From the NCBI GenBank assembly GCA_025738555.1, contig JAOVFP010000004.1, positions 5,456,001 to 5,520,000 on the forward strand: 64,000 nucleotides of DNA, given 5' to 3'. Both the position numbers and the translations under genes were made by a program. This stretch comes from Cyathus striatus (lineage: Eukaryota > Basidiomycota > Agaricomycetes > Agaricales > Nidulariaceae). Of this stretch, positions 32,681 through 44,604 are shown one piece after another. The notes below the pieces were generated by a model. It was not told the origin of the DNA. It saw nothing but the letters and a program-made list of their open reading frames with translations, and searched no databases. The stretch's first letter is position 1, and every line of letters starts with the position of its first letter.

Positions 32681-33991
32681 ATGTCATCTTTCGAAACCGC
32701 CTCTGCTTTTCTTGCCACTAGTAACAAGTTGTGCTTCGTCGCCAACGACGTGCTTACTGCCTTGTCGGATGCTTCTTGCAACATCGGAGAGGAGATTTTG
32801 ACCGAGTTGGCCGACGCCACGCCTCGTATCGTACGTCCTCCACCGTTGTTGAACTGACCTGACCATGTATAATGAACTAACGCTTCTGTGCATGCTTATA
32901 GGCTCACCTACAGGCTTATGCGAAGGGTCATAGCGATGATGCTATGGAACCCCCTTACAGGGAGGCAGTCTTTACTCTGCACAAAGTTTATAACCAACTC
33001 GAGAAGCGTCATATTCCATTTTCTCAGGACGATTATGAGGTTGTCCAGTCAGCTTGCAAGGTGATCCATGCAATTCGCGAGGCTCGCGCTACTGCCATTA
33101 TCACTGTTCCCGACGAGCCAGTGTCTGTTCCCCCGGCGGTTCTGGCTACGCTCGTGCCGTCTGCAGCCACTATGGTTAAGCGCAAGGTACACACACTCAA
33201 ACGCGCTCGTCTTTAGATCAAACTGACTTATCCTGGATGTTTCTTAGTGTGGGACTTGTGGCAAGGGTGCTGCCATCGTCAATACTGATACCAATGTCGA
33301 GATGCCTGGTCTGGAGTCCATCGCGTCCACTGGTACGGCCCCTGTTCCTGGCCCTACCACTAGCACTGCTGAGGTATTTACTAGATGACGAAGTTGATTA
33401 CTCTATGTTTACTGATCAAATTATCACTTTCATCGTCCATTCAATGCAGTCCATGTTTATGGACGACGCTATTGCCATTGTTACACCTGTGGTAACTGGT
33501 CCAGCCACTCCAGCTGCGTCCGTACGTGCATTCGCCTGTGTATCCTTTGAGTATTCACTAACTGCTTGCTTGTAGGTACAGGCCGAGTCTAGTGCTCGTC
33601 CCGAGACAGTGGTCCTCCTGTATAGCACCCTGCAAGGCCTAGATCGTGCCAGTTCCTCCTATCGTCGGTATGAGTCATTGTTGTTCCGCAAGTGCGCCAA
33701 GCCTGAACCCGCCATGCCTAGTGAGTACTCCTTTCTTGGTCCCGCCACTGGCTTACTAATGTGATGTTCCCAGAGTCACCCTATGGAGTTGTTGCCTGGG
33801 CCCATGGCATTGCAGATCATGCCAACTCTATGTGGACCAGTGGCCAGATGGTCACTTATCAAGATCACATGGCCTTACACTGATTGAATAGTATGATGGA
33901 CGCCGCCAACCAGGCCGAGTGGAGTTGGATTCAGTTGCAAAAGGTGGCAGACGATGTTTCTTGTTTGAACCCTGGGCTTATTGCCAACTAG
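32681..33991 (+). pseudogene. antisense gene B of the gypsy element, one stop codon
   Basis: Six exons keep phase: 32681-32830, 32902-33186, 33248-33373, 33450-33521, 33576-33720 and 33774-33991. The product is about 330 residues, begins MSSFETASAFLATSNKLCF, is mostly helical, has a small MVKRKCGTCGKG motif (C-x2-C) around 33172-33260, and a Pro/Thr-rich middle. An in-frame TGA at 33881 is followed by 35 further sensible codons (LNSMMDAANQAEWSWIQ) to a TAG at 33989. Arg (CGA) in place of TGA would restore it, so it is probably a recent C-to-T change. No family is recognised. It lies tail-to-tail with integrase, 230 bp away. Confidence 0.55.
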
Positions 33992-34221
33992 TATGTGCCC
34001 CCATCCTTTCGCATGAGACATTGTGCTTATTTCCTTATCCTATCTTATCTTTGCAGAAAAGGTCATCTGAGTGTAAATAATTTTATATTTTTCTATGTTT
34101 TTTGTATAGTTTTCATAGTTAGATATAGAAGGACTTTACGCTTGTTCTGCCAGTATGTACTTACATAAGTAGATACAAATGTGAAGTAGCATACCGAACA
34201 TAATGTGATGATTGGTCGCCT

Positions 34222-37200
34222 CTATTCCATTGCCTCGTTAAGGCAGTGGACCATTTGACAATGCGCTTCATAGTTTGAATCAAGACTGATCAGTAATGAC
34301 TTGACTAGTAGTTCTTCGTCTTCACCCCGATTATCTGGTTCATCGTCTGACGCTTCGAGAGTCCCCTTTAAGTGGACATCTTGGAACTGAAGATCATTGG
34401 GGAGATCCTTTAATGGTTTAGGCACTTCTAAAAGTTTATTAAGACCTTCAGCCGAGATGGCGATCATCTCATGAATGCGCTTAGATAACTCAATCCTTTT
34501 CCTTGCTAAGTATGGAATGACACGATGTCTAGCAATCTTTTTATGGTAAGGAGAGCCATCTAGCTCAGCGAGGATATAGCTACCACCCTTGGAACGTGCT
34601 ATGATGACAAAGGGTCTGTTATATCGCGCTGCATTCTTTAGATTTGCCGATTTACCAATTGTGGGGTTCTGTTCCAAAATGAGATCACCAGGCTTGAAAA
34701 CCCAGTCTCTAACTTTATGCACTATATCTTTTTCCATTTTCTGAACATGCTTAATCTTCTCCGCTGTCACTTTCTCCCGCATGGCTCCCACATGTGTCAC
34801 ATGCTTAGCCAACGCCCTGGCCCTTAAACCAACCAAGTCCGCTGTTGTCATGAGTCCTCCTTTGGGTGGTGTTGTTGACCAAGTGGCTTCCTGTAGGTCC
34901 AGTGGAAACACTGGATGCACGCCAGTTACCATGAAGAAAGGTGAGCAGCCCCAACACTTCCTTATAGTAATTCGGTCCGCCCATAGTATGTGATGTAAAA
35001 ACCAATACCACTTTGACAAGTCTGGTTCCGTACATTTGATGAGCATCTGTCTCAAATCCCAGTGCGGACGTTCTATTATCCCATTTGCACGTGAATTGTA
35101 AGCAGAGATAGTGATTGTTGGTACGTTATACTTCGCTGTTAACCACTCGCAAGCCCAAATAAAAGGCCTGCCATTATCCGTGACTATGCGTTGTATACAC
35201 CCCCAACGGCACAAGATATCCTCAAAGAGCCATTGAGCAATGGTCTTTGCCGTTTCATTTCAAACTGCGCATGCTTCTGCCCATGACGATAGTGCACATC
35301 GCCTGTGTACGATATATTTGCACTGATTGGAGATGTCCATGTGCACCGTGTCAGCATGCAACACTTGAAATATCGATGGTGTCTCAGTGACTGACAGTGG
35401 AGATTCGAACAAACTCCTCTGTCATTTCTGGCAAACGTGACAAGTTGACACATACCACTGAACATCCATTTCCATTTGTGGCCACCAAAATCTCAAATTA
35501 AGCAAACGGTGTGTCACATAGATTCCTCTATGACCCAACGCATCATGGCCCGCGCGCATCATGTACATACGTTGCTCCTGACGCACTACCAGCCTGGGTA
35601 GCACTTCTCCATCTTTAAAATATAGTTTATCATTTTCTAAAGCGAATTGTCCTGCAAATTTGCGAAAGCGTTTATAATCGCGCTTATCCATCTTCTCCGG
35701 CCGTATCCCATCATTCCTCAAGTACTCCTCTACTGCAGCCACACGCTTATCCATTAGATTCCCAAAAGCTGTCCGTATTTCTGTAGGGTAGGCTTCACTT
35801 TTGGTAGGGTCATATTTGAGTACCGTATCTGGTAAGACACTGGCATTTACGAATTGTTGCAGAAACGTGCGTTGTGAACTACCACATTCAGGTGACTGTA
35901 TGGCATTGAGGCGCAGCTGATTCTCTCTTTCCGTAGCCGACAACACGTCCTCAAGGTCATCCGCAAAATCTTCTACACTTTCTGCTACACAGTTGATATA
36001 GCCAGTGCGTGTATCGATTTCGTCTATGAATGTTTCTAAGTCCAAAGGGTCTGGATCCTGAGGAGAGTCTTTGATCAACTCATAGGGTTGTTCATCATCT
36101 TCCGACTCATCATCGAAGGACCATTCTGTGCAATCCCCTTCATAAGTCTTGCATCTAGAAAGTCCATCAGGTCTGAATGTTTTACCCGCTTTATGTACAA
36201 GTGTGAAAAAGAAATTGGTACAGATATAATCCACCCAGCGGTTGATGGTCGCATTGGGCATCCTTCCAGGATTGTTTAACATCCCAAATAGGTACTTAGC
36301 ATCCGTCTCTACCACCAGGTTTCTACATCCCTGTAACAGGTATCTTTCTTCTTCCAGTACCATTCGACAGCCCAGCAATTCGCGCTTAGGTTGGGAGTAT
36401 GTTGATTGACACCGAGATAGCGCTTTCGACCCAAATTTAACATAGTAGATCTTGGAGGGATCTATTTCATCTCGTTGATAGATCAACCATCCTGCCGCAA
36501 TATATGAAGTGTCGATAGCCACTACCAAAGGTTGACTTCCGCCATACACGGGGTTCCTGATCAGCAAATTGTTCTTTAATGCCTCTTTAAGTGCTTTTTG
36601 TGACGCTTTTTCTTCTGGACCCCATTTAAATAACGCGTCTTTCTTGAGTAGTTCATATAATGGTGCTGCAAGATCTACGAATTTAGGAATATTCAAGCGT
36701 CCTTGGACAACAGTCCCAAGGAAGGCTCTTACATCGCTGAAGTTGGTACAATCACCCCAATTGAGCACGTCTTTAATGCAATTGTGTGTAGGGCGTTGAC
36801 CCTCATAGGATACCCGGTGTCCAACGACTATAAACTCGTCTGTGCAAACTATGGACTTTTTCCCTGAAAAGGTACCATTAACGTACTTCATTCGCTGTAA
36901 CACTTGATTGACTCCCTGGAAATATTCCCAGATGAACCTGCGAATATTGGAATTCTCTGGAATAGTCTCATAATTCCTGTTTGGCAGTTCATACCTTGTC
37001 ACTGGTCCTCGCATGGGTACATCATCAATGTAAGGCTTCGTGAACTCGGGGATTTCATCGCGCAGGATGTAGGTGACATCATCATGAAAGATTGCTACAG
37101 AATTAGTCCATCCCATAGGTAATATTACTAAACGTAAAGCACCATAGGGCGTCTGGAACGTTGTAAGATTCCGGGATCTTTCATCCAACCTTCACTCATC

Positions 37201-37782
37201 ATATCCTACATACAAGTTGAATATCCCACCACAAGTGCGTCCCACGAAGTGATTGGCCAGTTCCTCAGTTGCGGGTGGCACTCCTGAATGAGCAATCGTA
37301 ACTTTATTCAATGGTTCCAGACTATGAACAAGTTGTAGACTTTTCCCATCTTTCTTTATCATGCAAAACCATTTTGATCTATATGACGAATTGGAAGGTT
37401 CGTATATACTGCCATCGATTTTTGCCTTAATGATCTGACACACTTCATCATAGATTGCATGCGGAATTTGGATATTGCCTTCTACCCAAGGTACAAATGT
37501 CAGGACTGGATCCTGTCCAGGATTTGCGCCTGCCGCCATGAAGTATTGAGTAGTCGAGCCTAAACCTATAGCATGGTTTTTGGTAATTATCGACGCTACC
37601 TCTTCCTTGATCTCCACGTTCCGGATAGTATCGTCCTTGGCCATAGCAAGGAGATACACATATGATATTTCTTCTTTTTCTAATGTTTTTCCTTTTTCTT
37701 GTTGATAATATCCCCCAATGGTTACATGGCCATTCTCGTCACAATCAAATCTTACTGCTAACTCTCCTTGATCTCCTATCAA
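34222..37782 (-). pseudogene. gypsy pol: reverse transcriptase, RNase H, integrase
   Basis: Read right to left. 37782-37192 holds the RT N-terminal part (YEPSNSSYRSKWFCMIKKDG, FVGRTCGGIFNLY). After TGA at 37192 the frame continues with FQTPYGALRLV, LPMGWTNS and the catalytic YIDDVPMRGP. RNase H follows with its acidic residues in VVAIDTSYIAAGWL, KRELLGC, VETDAKYL and RPDGLSR. Next is the integrase zinc domain (GHDALGHRG ... CHVC), then a TGA at 35422 and another at 35260. The core is represented by HADTVHMD, IVTDNGRPF and NGIIERPHWD (D, D and E), and the C-terminus ends at 34222 after a KPGDLIL stretch. The frame is otherwise open, so the element lost function recently. All catalytic residues that can be checked are present. 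Confidence 0.85.
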
Positions 37783-39975
37783 TTCATTGAATAGTGAAAA
37801 TTTTGTTCTTCCTCAGCAGGCTTTGTAGGTGCCTTACCTCGAGGATGTGTGGGAATTACCATCCGCATACCCGAGACTGGTGCAGTAATGGTGATTAACT
37901 GGCCTCCTACTCGGTCGTTCTGGATATTACTCGCAGTTAACACATCAAAGGGTCTTCCCAGCAGTACCTGATAAGGAGGGTTCCGCAGAATATGGACTTG
38001 TAGATATATAATGATCTCTCCTAGCCGGAATGGTACGTTTTTCGCAAGTCCACAAGTAGATTCCACGCCCCCATTAGCACCCTGCATATTAATTTTCAAA
38101 TCTGGATCCCAGGCTAATCCACACTTCTCCACTATCTCCTGACTCATGGATACTATCTGTGACCCGCTATCTAGCAAGCATTCTGGTACTTCAATACCAT
38201 ATATGGTGCCAGAAATCGTGTGTAATGATTCTGCACTGCGTGCTGGTACAAATCGACGTAGGTCTGATGCCTCAAGTGTAGCTACATATTGCGTTACGGG
38301 GTCAGATATTCTCCAGCCGCCTTTTACTCACACTCCTCGGTTGTCGAATCCACTCTTAAGCTTTTTCTTGGGAGCAGGTAGGTCACTGTCCTGGATGGCG
38401 ACCCAGTTTTCATTCAACTTCCATGGTCCTGGTGCATCCTCGTCCTCTACTTCTTCCATCTCTACCGCATTCCTTGGTATTCCAGTTTTACCAGATGTTG
38501 AGACTTCCATTGGTTGACGCTTAGTAGTTAAGCACGTATGGAGGTCGGCTCTCACGCTAGGTGCCAAAGCTAACAATTCCTTTTGTGAAATTGTTACCAG
38601 GATATCTAAAAGTCGCTCCACAACTTTTCCGGGTCGCACACTAGTCTCTACAGCAGCTTGACGCATGTAGGACGATGACTTTTTGGGAAGCTCACTTGCT
38701 AGAATGGGCATGCGCGCGGGTATCGGTTGTAACAGTGTTACATTTTGGTATGGAAATTCGGGAACCTCTAGGTCAGAAAACTCTTTTTGTACTTTATTAT
38801 TTTCTACTGTTGTATGGATTTTATCATTTTTTGTTCTTTTTAATATATTTACTGGGGAACGCGCTTGATCTTCGTCAGAATCTATATCTGCCTCGGACCC
38901 TGCTTGTTCCCTTATTATCTCCGTTTCCTCTCTGAATTTAACTGCCTTATTTCTATGACGGTCCTCAGGTATATTAACAACCACAGGCGGGGTCTTAACG
39001 ACTTCAGGTTGCCTTGTATCCTTCTTCGAACCTTCTAGAAACCCGACGATTTACCAGAACGAGTTTGCACATTTTGTGTCAACTCCTCCACCAGCTGCAC
39101 TATCCTCTCATTTGACACTTCTTGCTGTTCTCTTAGGGCTCCAACTTCTTGGGACAGGATAAGTACAGGATCGTCCGCTGCCATTTCTGTAGCCACCGGA
39201 TACATTATTGACAGGTAGTATAAATTGGCCTTTGGAATCTCTGACTCTTTTCTAGCCAACATTTTATTTATGGTATCCTTGTAAGGGTACATGCCATGCT
39301 GCAAATGTTCATTTGTAGTGCATAAAATAATATTGCTGTTGACCTTGCGGATGATTCCATCATCGATGTCCTTCTGCTTTTCCTTGCAATTAACAAAATT
39401 GTCATTGCACTTCCCACAATAGAAACAACCCCTGCCTACTGGCGATGGATATGAGCTGCTAGCATTGCCATAAGACGAGTTTTGAAAGGTGGGTGGTGCC
39501 CAAGCTGGTGATCTAGCTACTGACACATTTGTCCTAGGATAGCTTTCAAACATGGATTTAATTTCCTGTTTGAAAGTCATCATGCTCGCGGCCACTGCCT
39601 CCTGGACTTCCTTTTTGATGTCCACCTCTGGGGTTTCCACCTTTACAGAATGTCTAGGCACATCTGTCCTTTTGAACCGATCCTTTTTAGACTTGCACTT
39701 CCCCTTAGCCTTAGACTTAGTCACCCTCCTTTCTTCTTCGTCTTCACTAGAGCTACTAGAAGAAGAATCTGAATCCTGACTTGAGAGGTCTGACTCAGAT
39801 TCTTGCACCAGGTGCTTTCGTCTAACCACTGCATCACATTCCTTCAAGATAGTTTTGTAGGGGAATCTATCATCGGGGTCCTCTCCATCCTTCTCGGGTA
39901 TCTGCTCTAGTCATGACTCTAATTTACGCCAGAACCTGTGGTCCAAGGCACTTTCCAAGATGAACATGTGATCCA
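37779..39975 (-). pseudogene. gypsy gag-protease, N-terminus missing
   Basis: Gag runs leftwards from about 39975 with an in-frame TGA at 39911. It has an acidic Ser-rich stretch (SSQDSDSSSSSSSEDEEE), basic SKAKGKCKSKKD, and a knuckle CFYCGKCNDNFVNC in which the usual His is Asp. The frame changes near 39035 (GKSSGF to FLEGSKKD). The next frame contains LDILVTISQKELLALAP, typical of agaricomycete gypsy elements. It is interrupted by TGA at 38328 and continues through KGGWRISDPV to the aspartic protease motif CLLDSGSQIVSM and the second motif VLLGRPFDVL. It ends at 37779, where another one-base frame change leads into pol. Upstream of 39975 the sequence belongs to an unrelated duplicated segment, so the N-terminal part of Gag is gone. 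Confidence 0.8.
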
Positions 39976-39994
39976 AGTGGATAAGAGCAATAAA

Positions 39995-41614
39995 AAGTGC
40001 TTGTGCTCTTGCAAAGGAACCTATAGCCACCACTATCAAAAAGGTGAAGGTAGGTGGCATTGGCAAGTTATAAACATTACAAGACTATACCATACTGATA
40101 CCACATATGTTATAGGAACAAGGTCCATGTGACAAGGATGCTAGAGAAAATGGTGGCTTCCACTTCCACTTCCAGTTGTGGAGGCAGTTCATGCAGCACA
40201 AAACAAACTCTCATCCTGATATGACAAGACCTCAAGATGACATGCCACTCAAATGAACATGAAGTCAGTTTTCTTGCAAAGAAGACATAATAGAATTCAA
40301 AGGTGTCCTCTACAATGACAACAGCTGTGTTGTACTCTTCCCTTTCTCCTTCCCACACAGAAACACAAATGGGCTGCCTCTCTGCTGCCCACAGGCACCT
40401 CATCAACATTCAACTTACCTGCATGGCTTATGCAGATTGAGGTTTCGAGGAGGGAGCTGGACAAGCAGGGGCCACACGATGATAGGGAGGTTCTCATGTA
40501 CTCATCTGCACCTGCCACTTTAGAAGTATGGTCATTACTGTCTGCTTGTATCCCAACCAGCCACTAGCCAACAATAAGCAAGCAAGAACTCAAGATAAGT
40601 GCAATGCACATATGTCCTTTTTCAGGTCCTTTCACATTTAGAAAGCAGGTTATTCTCCCAACTCCCAGACTCAGTCTCCCCCCTTTTCAATCCCACCTGC
40701 AGTACTCATCTTCAGGTGAACCTGGATCTTCACCAAACCAATTGTGTCCTTCAAGGCTTTTATCATTGCTGTATTAATGTAGAAGTTGGATGGGCCAAAT
40801 GAACAATGGTGTAGCAGGCCTGGAGATGAGTTCAGAGTGGTGAACTTGATAGTTGTTGCCAATGGACGATGGGGATGTTGAACAGGTCATTGCCATTGTG
40901 AGGAAAAGGAACAAGGTGCCTATGGCCTGTGAAGGGGGGAATGCAAACTACAGTCTAACTAGACGTGCAATGGTGGTGATAGTGCCTAGCGAGGCATACA
41001 CAGGTGTTGGCCAGAGGTAACAACAAGCAAGCCATGCCTGGTGTGGGCATGGGGAAGAGGAATCCTTGACTCGGGCCAGCGTGAGGGTGATAATGTAGTG
41101 GATTAACGACAAAGAGTACAATGTGTGATACAATGAGTTATCTACAAAGGGATGTTTGTACATGTTATTATCTAAAGGGTCCGTGCAGTCTGTTCAGTTC
41201 AACAGGGGAGTCGGAGCTGAACGTGAACTGACACAGGGGAGTTATAAATATAGTTACCAAAGTGTTCTCACGACCTGCGCTCTTGAGCTTGAGCGAGCCC
41301 TTGGCAGAAGTATATCCGGACCGGTGTAGTATGTAACGGCAAAATTGAATTCACTTTATTCAATGATGAACATTGTAGTCTCGCTTTGCCATTCTCTCCC
41401 AATTGTTATATATTGTCAGTGCTGGTCGTAGGTACGTTGATAGTTCACTTAGCTAGGTGCAAGCTCAGGCAACTGTAAGTGTTGAAGCTTGTATTATGGC
41501 TTCGGATGACATTGAGTCAAAGGGAGTATCGAGATCAGGATAACTTGCACTCCTGAAAGATAGCATCGATCTTATCAACAGAGGAGGATATGATGTTTGC
41601 AAGTTGGCGCAAAA
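39995..41614. repeat. segmental duplication, copy A (CpG-decayed)
   Basis: Diverged direct copy of 44605-45615. Shared landmarks are AACCTATA.CCACC.CTATC, AAGGTAGGTGGCAT, AAGGATGCTAGAGAA, GCAGGCCTGGAGATGAGTTC, GAACGTGAAC.GACACAGG and GATATGATGTTTGCAAG. Copy A carries extra sequence (about 40880-41190). At most CpG positions of copy B, copy A has TpG or CpA, but only up to about 41.2 kb. It abuts the broken gag. The short frames inside are not conserved between copies and are not called. Confidence 0.75.
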
Positions 41615-42498
41615 CATCACGTTGGCTGTCGTGTCTTGCTCGATCTTCAGTCAAATCAGGTTATAAGTAGACATCTGCTTTTGACAATTTGAATGCCTAG
41701 GTTTGGGATCATGCATATGCTGTGGCTCGTGAAAGATTTTAAGTGCTGGTGTACTATTTTAGTCAGAGAATATACAAGGTTATATTAAACAACTTCACAT
41801 AAGCACCGCCTACTCTGAATTTGATCAGTATGGAACCAGACATAAAATATATTTAGCTCATCATACAAAAAATCTCTGTGGCTTTCGTCCCGGTTATTAG
41901 TATAACTACCGATTGCAGCCATTTCTCAGTAGAATAGTGAACTATACTTCCGAACTGCGTTCCACATGAAATGTCTCACTAGTTGTGGTGTTTCTTCAAT
42001 TATATATGATGCTTTAAGTATTATACCATCTCCGGCCCAAGACAAGTGATCTTATTGGTATAGCAAGCTATATTGAAAATAATTAGAGGAGGGATTCATC
42101 CTCCTGGGAATATGCTGACATTATAATCTATTCCTGGATAAAGCATCAATAGATTATGTTCTGTAGCCCTGCGCTCAATTCGCACATCGTCGCGCGGCGA
42201 ACAGCTTGTGCTCCAATTGTACTTGAGTCAGACAAACCTACCTTGCTGTGCGGAAAGGGCGGTATCTGTACAGAAAGGTAACATATGTTCCCTAATTCTA
42301 ACTGATTTTCCCATAAGTATGGCTGAAAAGCAAGTAGTGGTTTGGTGCCTGTATCAGATCATCAGATGTCATGTACACATAGCTGTAGGAAATCTTTGGT
42401 CCACAATGATGTGATTCCGAATGCTGCAAACACGGTGATACACTTCAAGTATAAAGCCTTAATTTTACAACGCAACTTTAACACCAACAAATTTCACG
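41615..42498. other. no gene recognised
   Basis: Intergenic sequence between duplication copy A and the second DUF6533 gene. The frame at 42208-42414 has no recognisable motif. I see no repeats. Confidence 0.35.
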
Positions 42499-43743
42499 AT
42501 GTCGAATATTGTTTCTTCGTCGGATAGAAGCACATTCATAACTGCAGGATCACATGTGTAAGTTTTTTCCATGCTAACAATGATAATAATGGTTACTAAT
42601 CACGTACTAGTCGGGTGGAAGATGTTTGTTAAAATATGAAGTCCTTTAATAAAGTTAATAACTTCTTTTGATTTAGTCCTTGGCAATAGTATCTATAACT
42701 ATATTGTTATATGACCATATGTTGACTTTTGCTGATGAAGTACGTGAACAAAAGTACAGAAAATGATAAGGATTATGACATATTTGTTAGATAATATTTG
42801 TCTGGAAAAAGAAGAACACCATACGTGCGTTGTTTACCAATGGAACCTCGTCTACACATTTTACTTATTCCTGCAGTGAGCATATTATATCTCATTAACC
42901 GATATTTTTCCCCGATTGGGCTTGCAATCTGCATTTTTGCCTTGTTCTCTCCTGGCTGGACAAATGAAGTAAGAAATCTATTTTGTTCGCGAGCTGTTAC
43001 TTATTATTTTCTAGTCGTTCGTGATAATACCTTCTCGCTTTCATATTTTCTTACTTTTAAATTTGAGGTGTCAACATTTCGCTAAATTCGAGGGGGCTTT
43101 TACCGTGGTAAACGTAATGGTTGCCGAGGCAATGCTTATCATTCGGTTTGTATTTGGATAATCTGGCAAAATAGTATTAAAGCTTACAGGTTTTCCAATC
43201 ATCAGAACTTTTGCAATATTTCAAAGAAACAAGTTTGTACTAATAATCCACTCCGGGATCTGGTGTATTCAGCTATGCTGTATGAGTTATGTACTTGTGC
43301 ATTCCGAACGTATGTCTTTCCAACTACTGTAGTAAACTTAATATTCCCTTCTGATATTTTCTACGAGTAGCGGATACCCTGCCTCCTAGTCCTATAACGT
43401 ATGGATGCATCTTAGTGGCAGACCCCAAAATGTAAGTATATTTATTACCTTATAGCTAATGTTATGATTCATTGCGCAATAAAGCGGACACTTAGATTTA
43501 TTTTTCCTTATTCCTACCATTGTATTCGATACAGTAACATTCTGCCTACTATTGTTTAGGCTGTCAAGGCAAGCAAGAGAACATAAGGAGATGTCTCTGT
43601 TCGGGTTGATACTTAGAGATGGCATCCTTTATTTTGTAGCCGTATTCATGAGTAATACTGCTTGGATTATTACTGGAAACGTGCTTTCAGTATGTTTTTT
43701 TCATTTCTACACAGGGGTTATGCTCATATTAAATGACATCTGA
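42499..43743 (+). CDS. second DUF6533-type multi-pass membrane protein
   Basis: Start MSNIVSSSDRSTFITAG at 42499. A short intron leads to SLAIVSITILLYDHMLTFAD (42680-42740), then IIFVWKKKNTI. An intron from GTGCGT to CCTGCAG precedes LSILYLINRYFSPIGLAI and LFSPGWT. Next come LRCQHFAKFEGAFTVVNVMV with AEAMLIIR, RTFAIFQRNKFVLIIHSGIW and LPPSPITYGCILVADP. An exon with IPTIVFDTVTFCLLLFRLSR, REHKEMSLFGLILRDGILYF and VAVFMSNTAWIITGN follows. The order and motifs match DUF6533 proteins and the gene at 2516. The join before IPTIVFDTV is not resolved in frame, and the C-terminus (stop at 43741 if the last intron is absent) is uncertain. Function is unknown. Confidence 0.65.
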
Positions 43744-44604
43744 TTAGATCGACATGGAAAATATATTATCTTTGTGAGTGTCATGTGGCTTTCGTCAAAG
43801 TTAAGCTAACTAGTAACATACTGCAGTTTCAGTACAATGTGGGTGGAACTGACATACCATACTTGCATAGATGTTTGATGTGCTGATTCAAATTTGAACG
43901 TTCCGATAGACTAACTAATGTTCTAATCGGACGACTTGGCATTAACCTTCGGAAGCATGTGTCTCCCATTTATATTTCAGGACAGCAGGATTTAATGGAA
44001 TCTCTTGGAATTATTCATTGACACCCAAGAACAAATATGATAGTAAAATCAGGTAGGATATAAAGTGTAGTGTCATAAATGAACAATGTTTAACAAAAGA
44101 CAGGTTCCATTACAGTCAAAGCACTAGATACTTTCATTTTCACTGCTTCTGTGAAGTCCGGTTCAAAATATTTTGATTGGTCTTATATGCCCTGTTCTGA
44201 AACGCAACAGACATTGAAATGTTTTAACACATAACAAGATATGTAATGGTAATATCATGGAATATTACAACTGTAGGTAGCGGCAGATATAGGACACGTA
44301 ATTGAGCTGAGAACCAGTTCAACCAACTGAGAGCTTGCTAAGACTTGCGAGTGGAAGTGCAAAGCACTAAGAAGAAAACCACATGCGTACGACGTTCATT
44401 CCAAGCAGATTCCAAGAGGGTGTTTCATTCGCTTGCCAACTTATGTGTATGGTCTTCGGTTACGCGACGTTAAGGTCGGGACATGCATGTTTGAATCCCC
44501 CGGACCTCTACCCTCGGTGTCGCTAGTAGGAAGGAATACTACCCATAAAATCCACCACGAAGAACCCTGGAAGACGGCAACTCCAGGCTACCTGTGAAAT
44601 ATGC
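43744..44604. other. no gene; weak tRNA-like stretch at ~44440-44515
   Basis: Mostly featureless. At 44455-44495 the + strand has TGGTCTTCGG... and GTTTGAATCCCCC, which resemble Pol III A and B boxes at near-tRNA spacing. A related GGTCTTTCG...GTTTGAATCC stretch lies at about 45778-45830. Neither folds convincingly as a tRNA by eye; they may be SINE or tRNA-derived remnants. Confidence 0.3.

Larger units (their letters stand above)
28858..39975 (-). mobile_element. Ty3/gypsy retrotransposon, 5'-truncated, with antisense genes
   Basis: Order in the element's own direction (right to left): truncated gag, protease, reverse transcriptase, RNase H, integrase, then two genes on the opposite strand, then polypurine tract and 3' LTR. 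The right edge lies near 39960-39995, where gag is cut off against a segment that also occurs at 44.6 kb; no 5' LTR is present. The whole block has normal CpG content whereas its left and right neighbours are CpG-poor, which agrees with it being an insertion. It is dead: gag-pol has five in-frame TGA codons and two frame changes. Confidence 0.75.

Noticed and set aside
37779..37782. Programmed frameshift between protease and reverse transcriptase
   Set aside because: A second uncompensated frame change near 39035 and several stops show general decay; no slippery site plus structure was evident at this point.
34222..39913. Use of TGA as a sense codon or selenocysteine in gag-pol
   Set aside because: Nuclear fungal genes read TGA as stop, the element also has two frame changes, and C-to-T decay explains the codons more simply.
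44440..44515. A functional tRNA gene
   Set aside because: B-box and weak A-box matches are present, but I could not form a complete cloverleaf with an acceptor stem.
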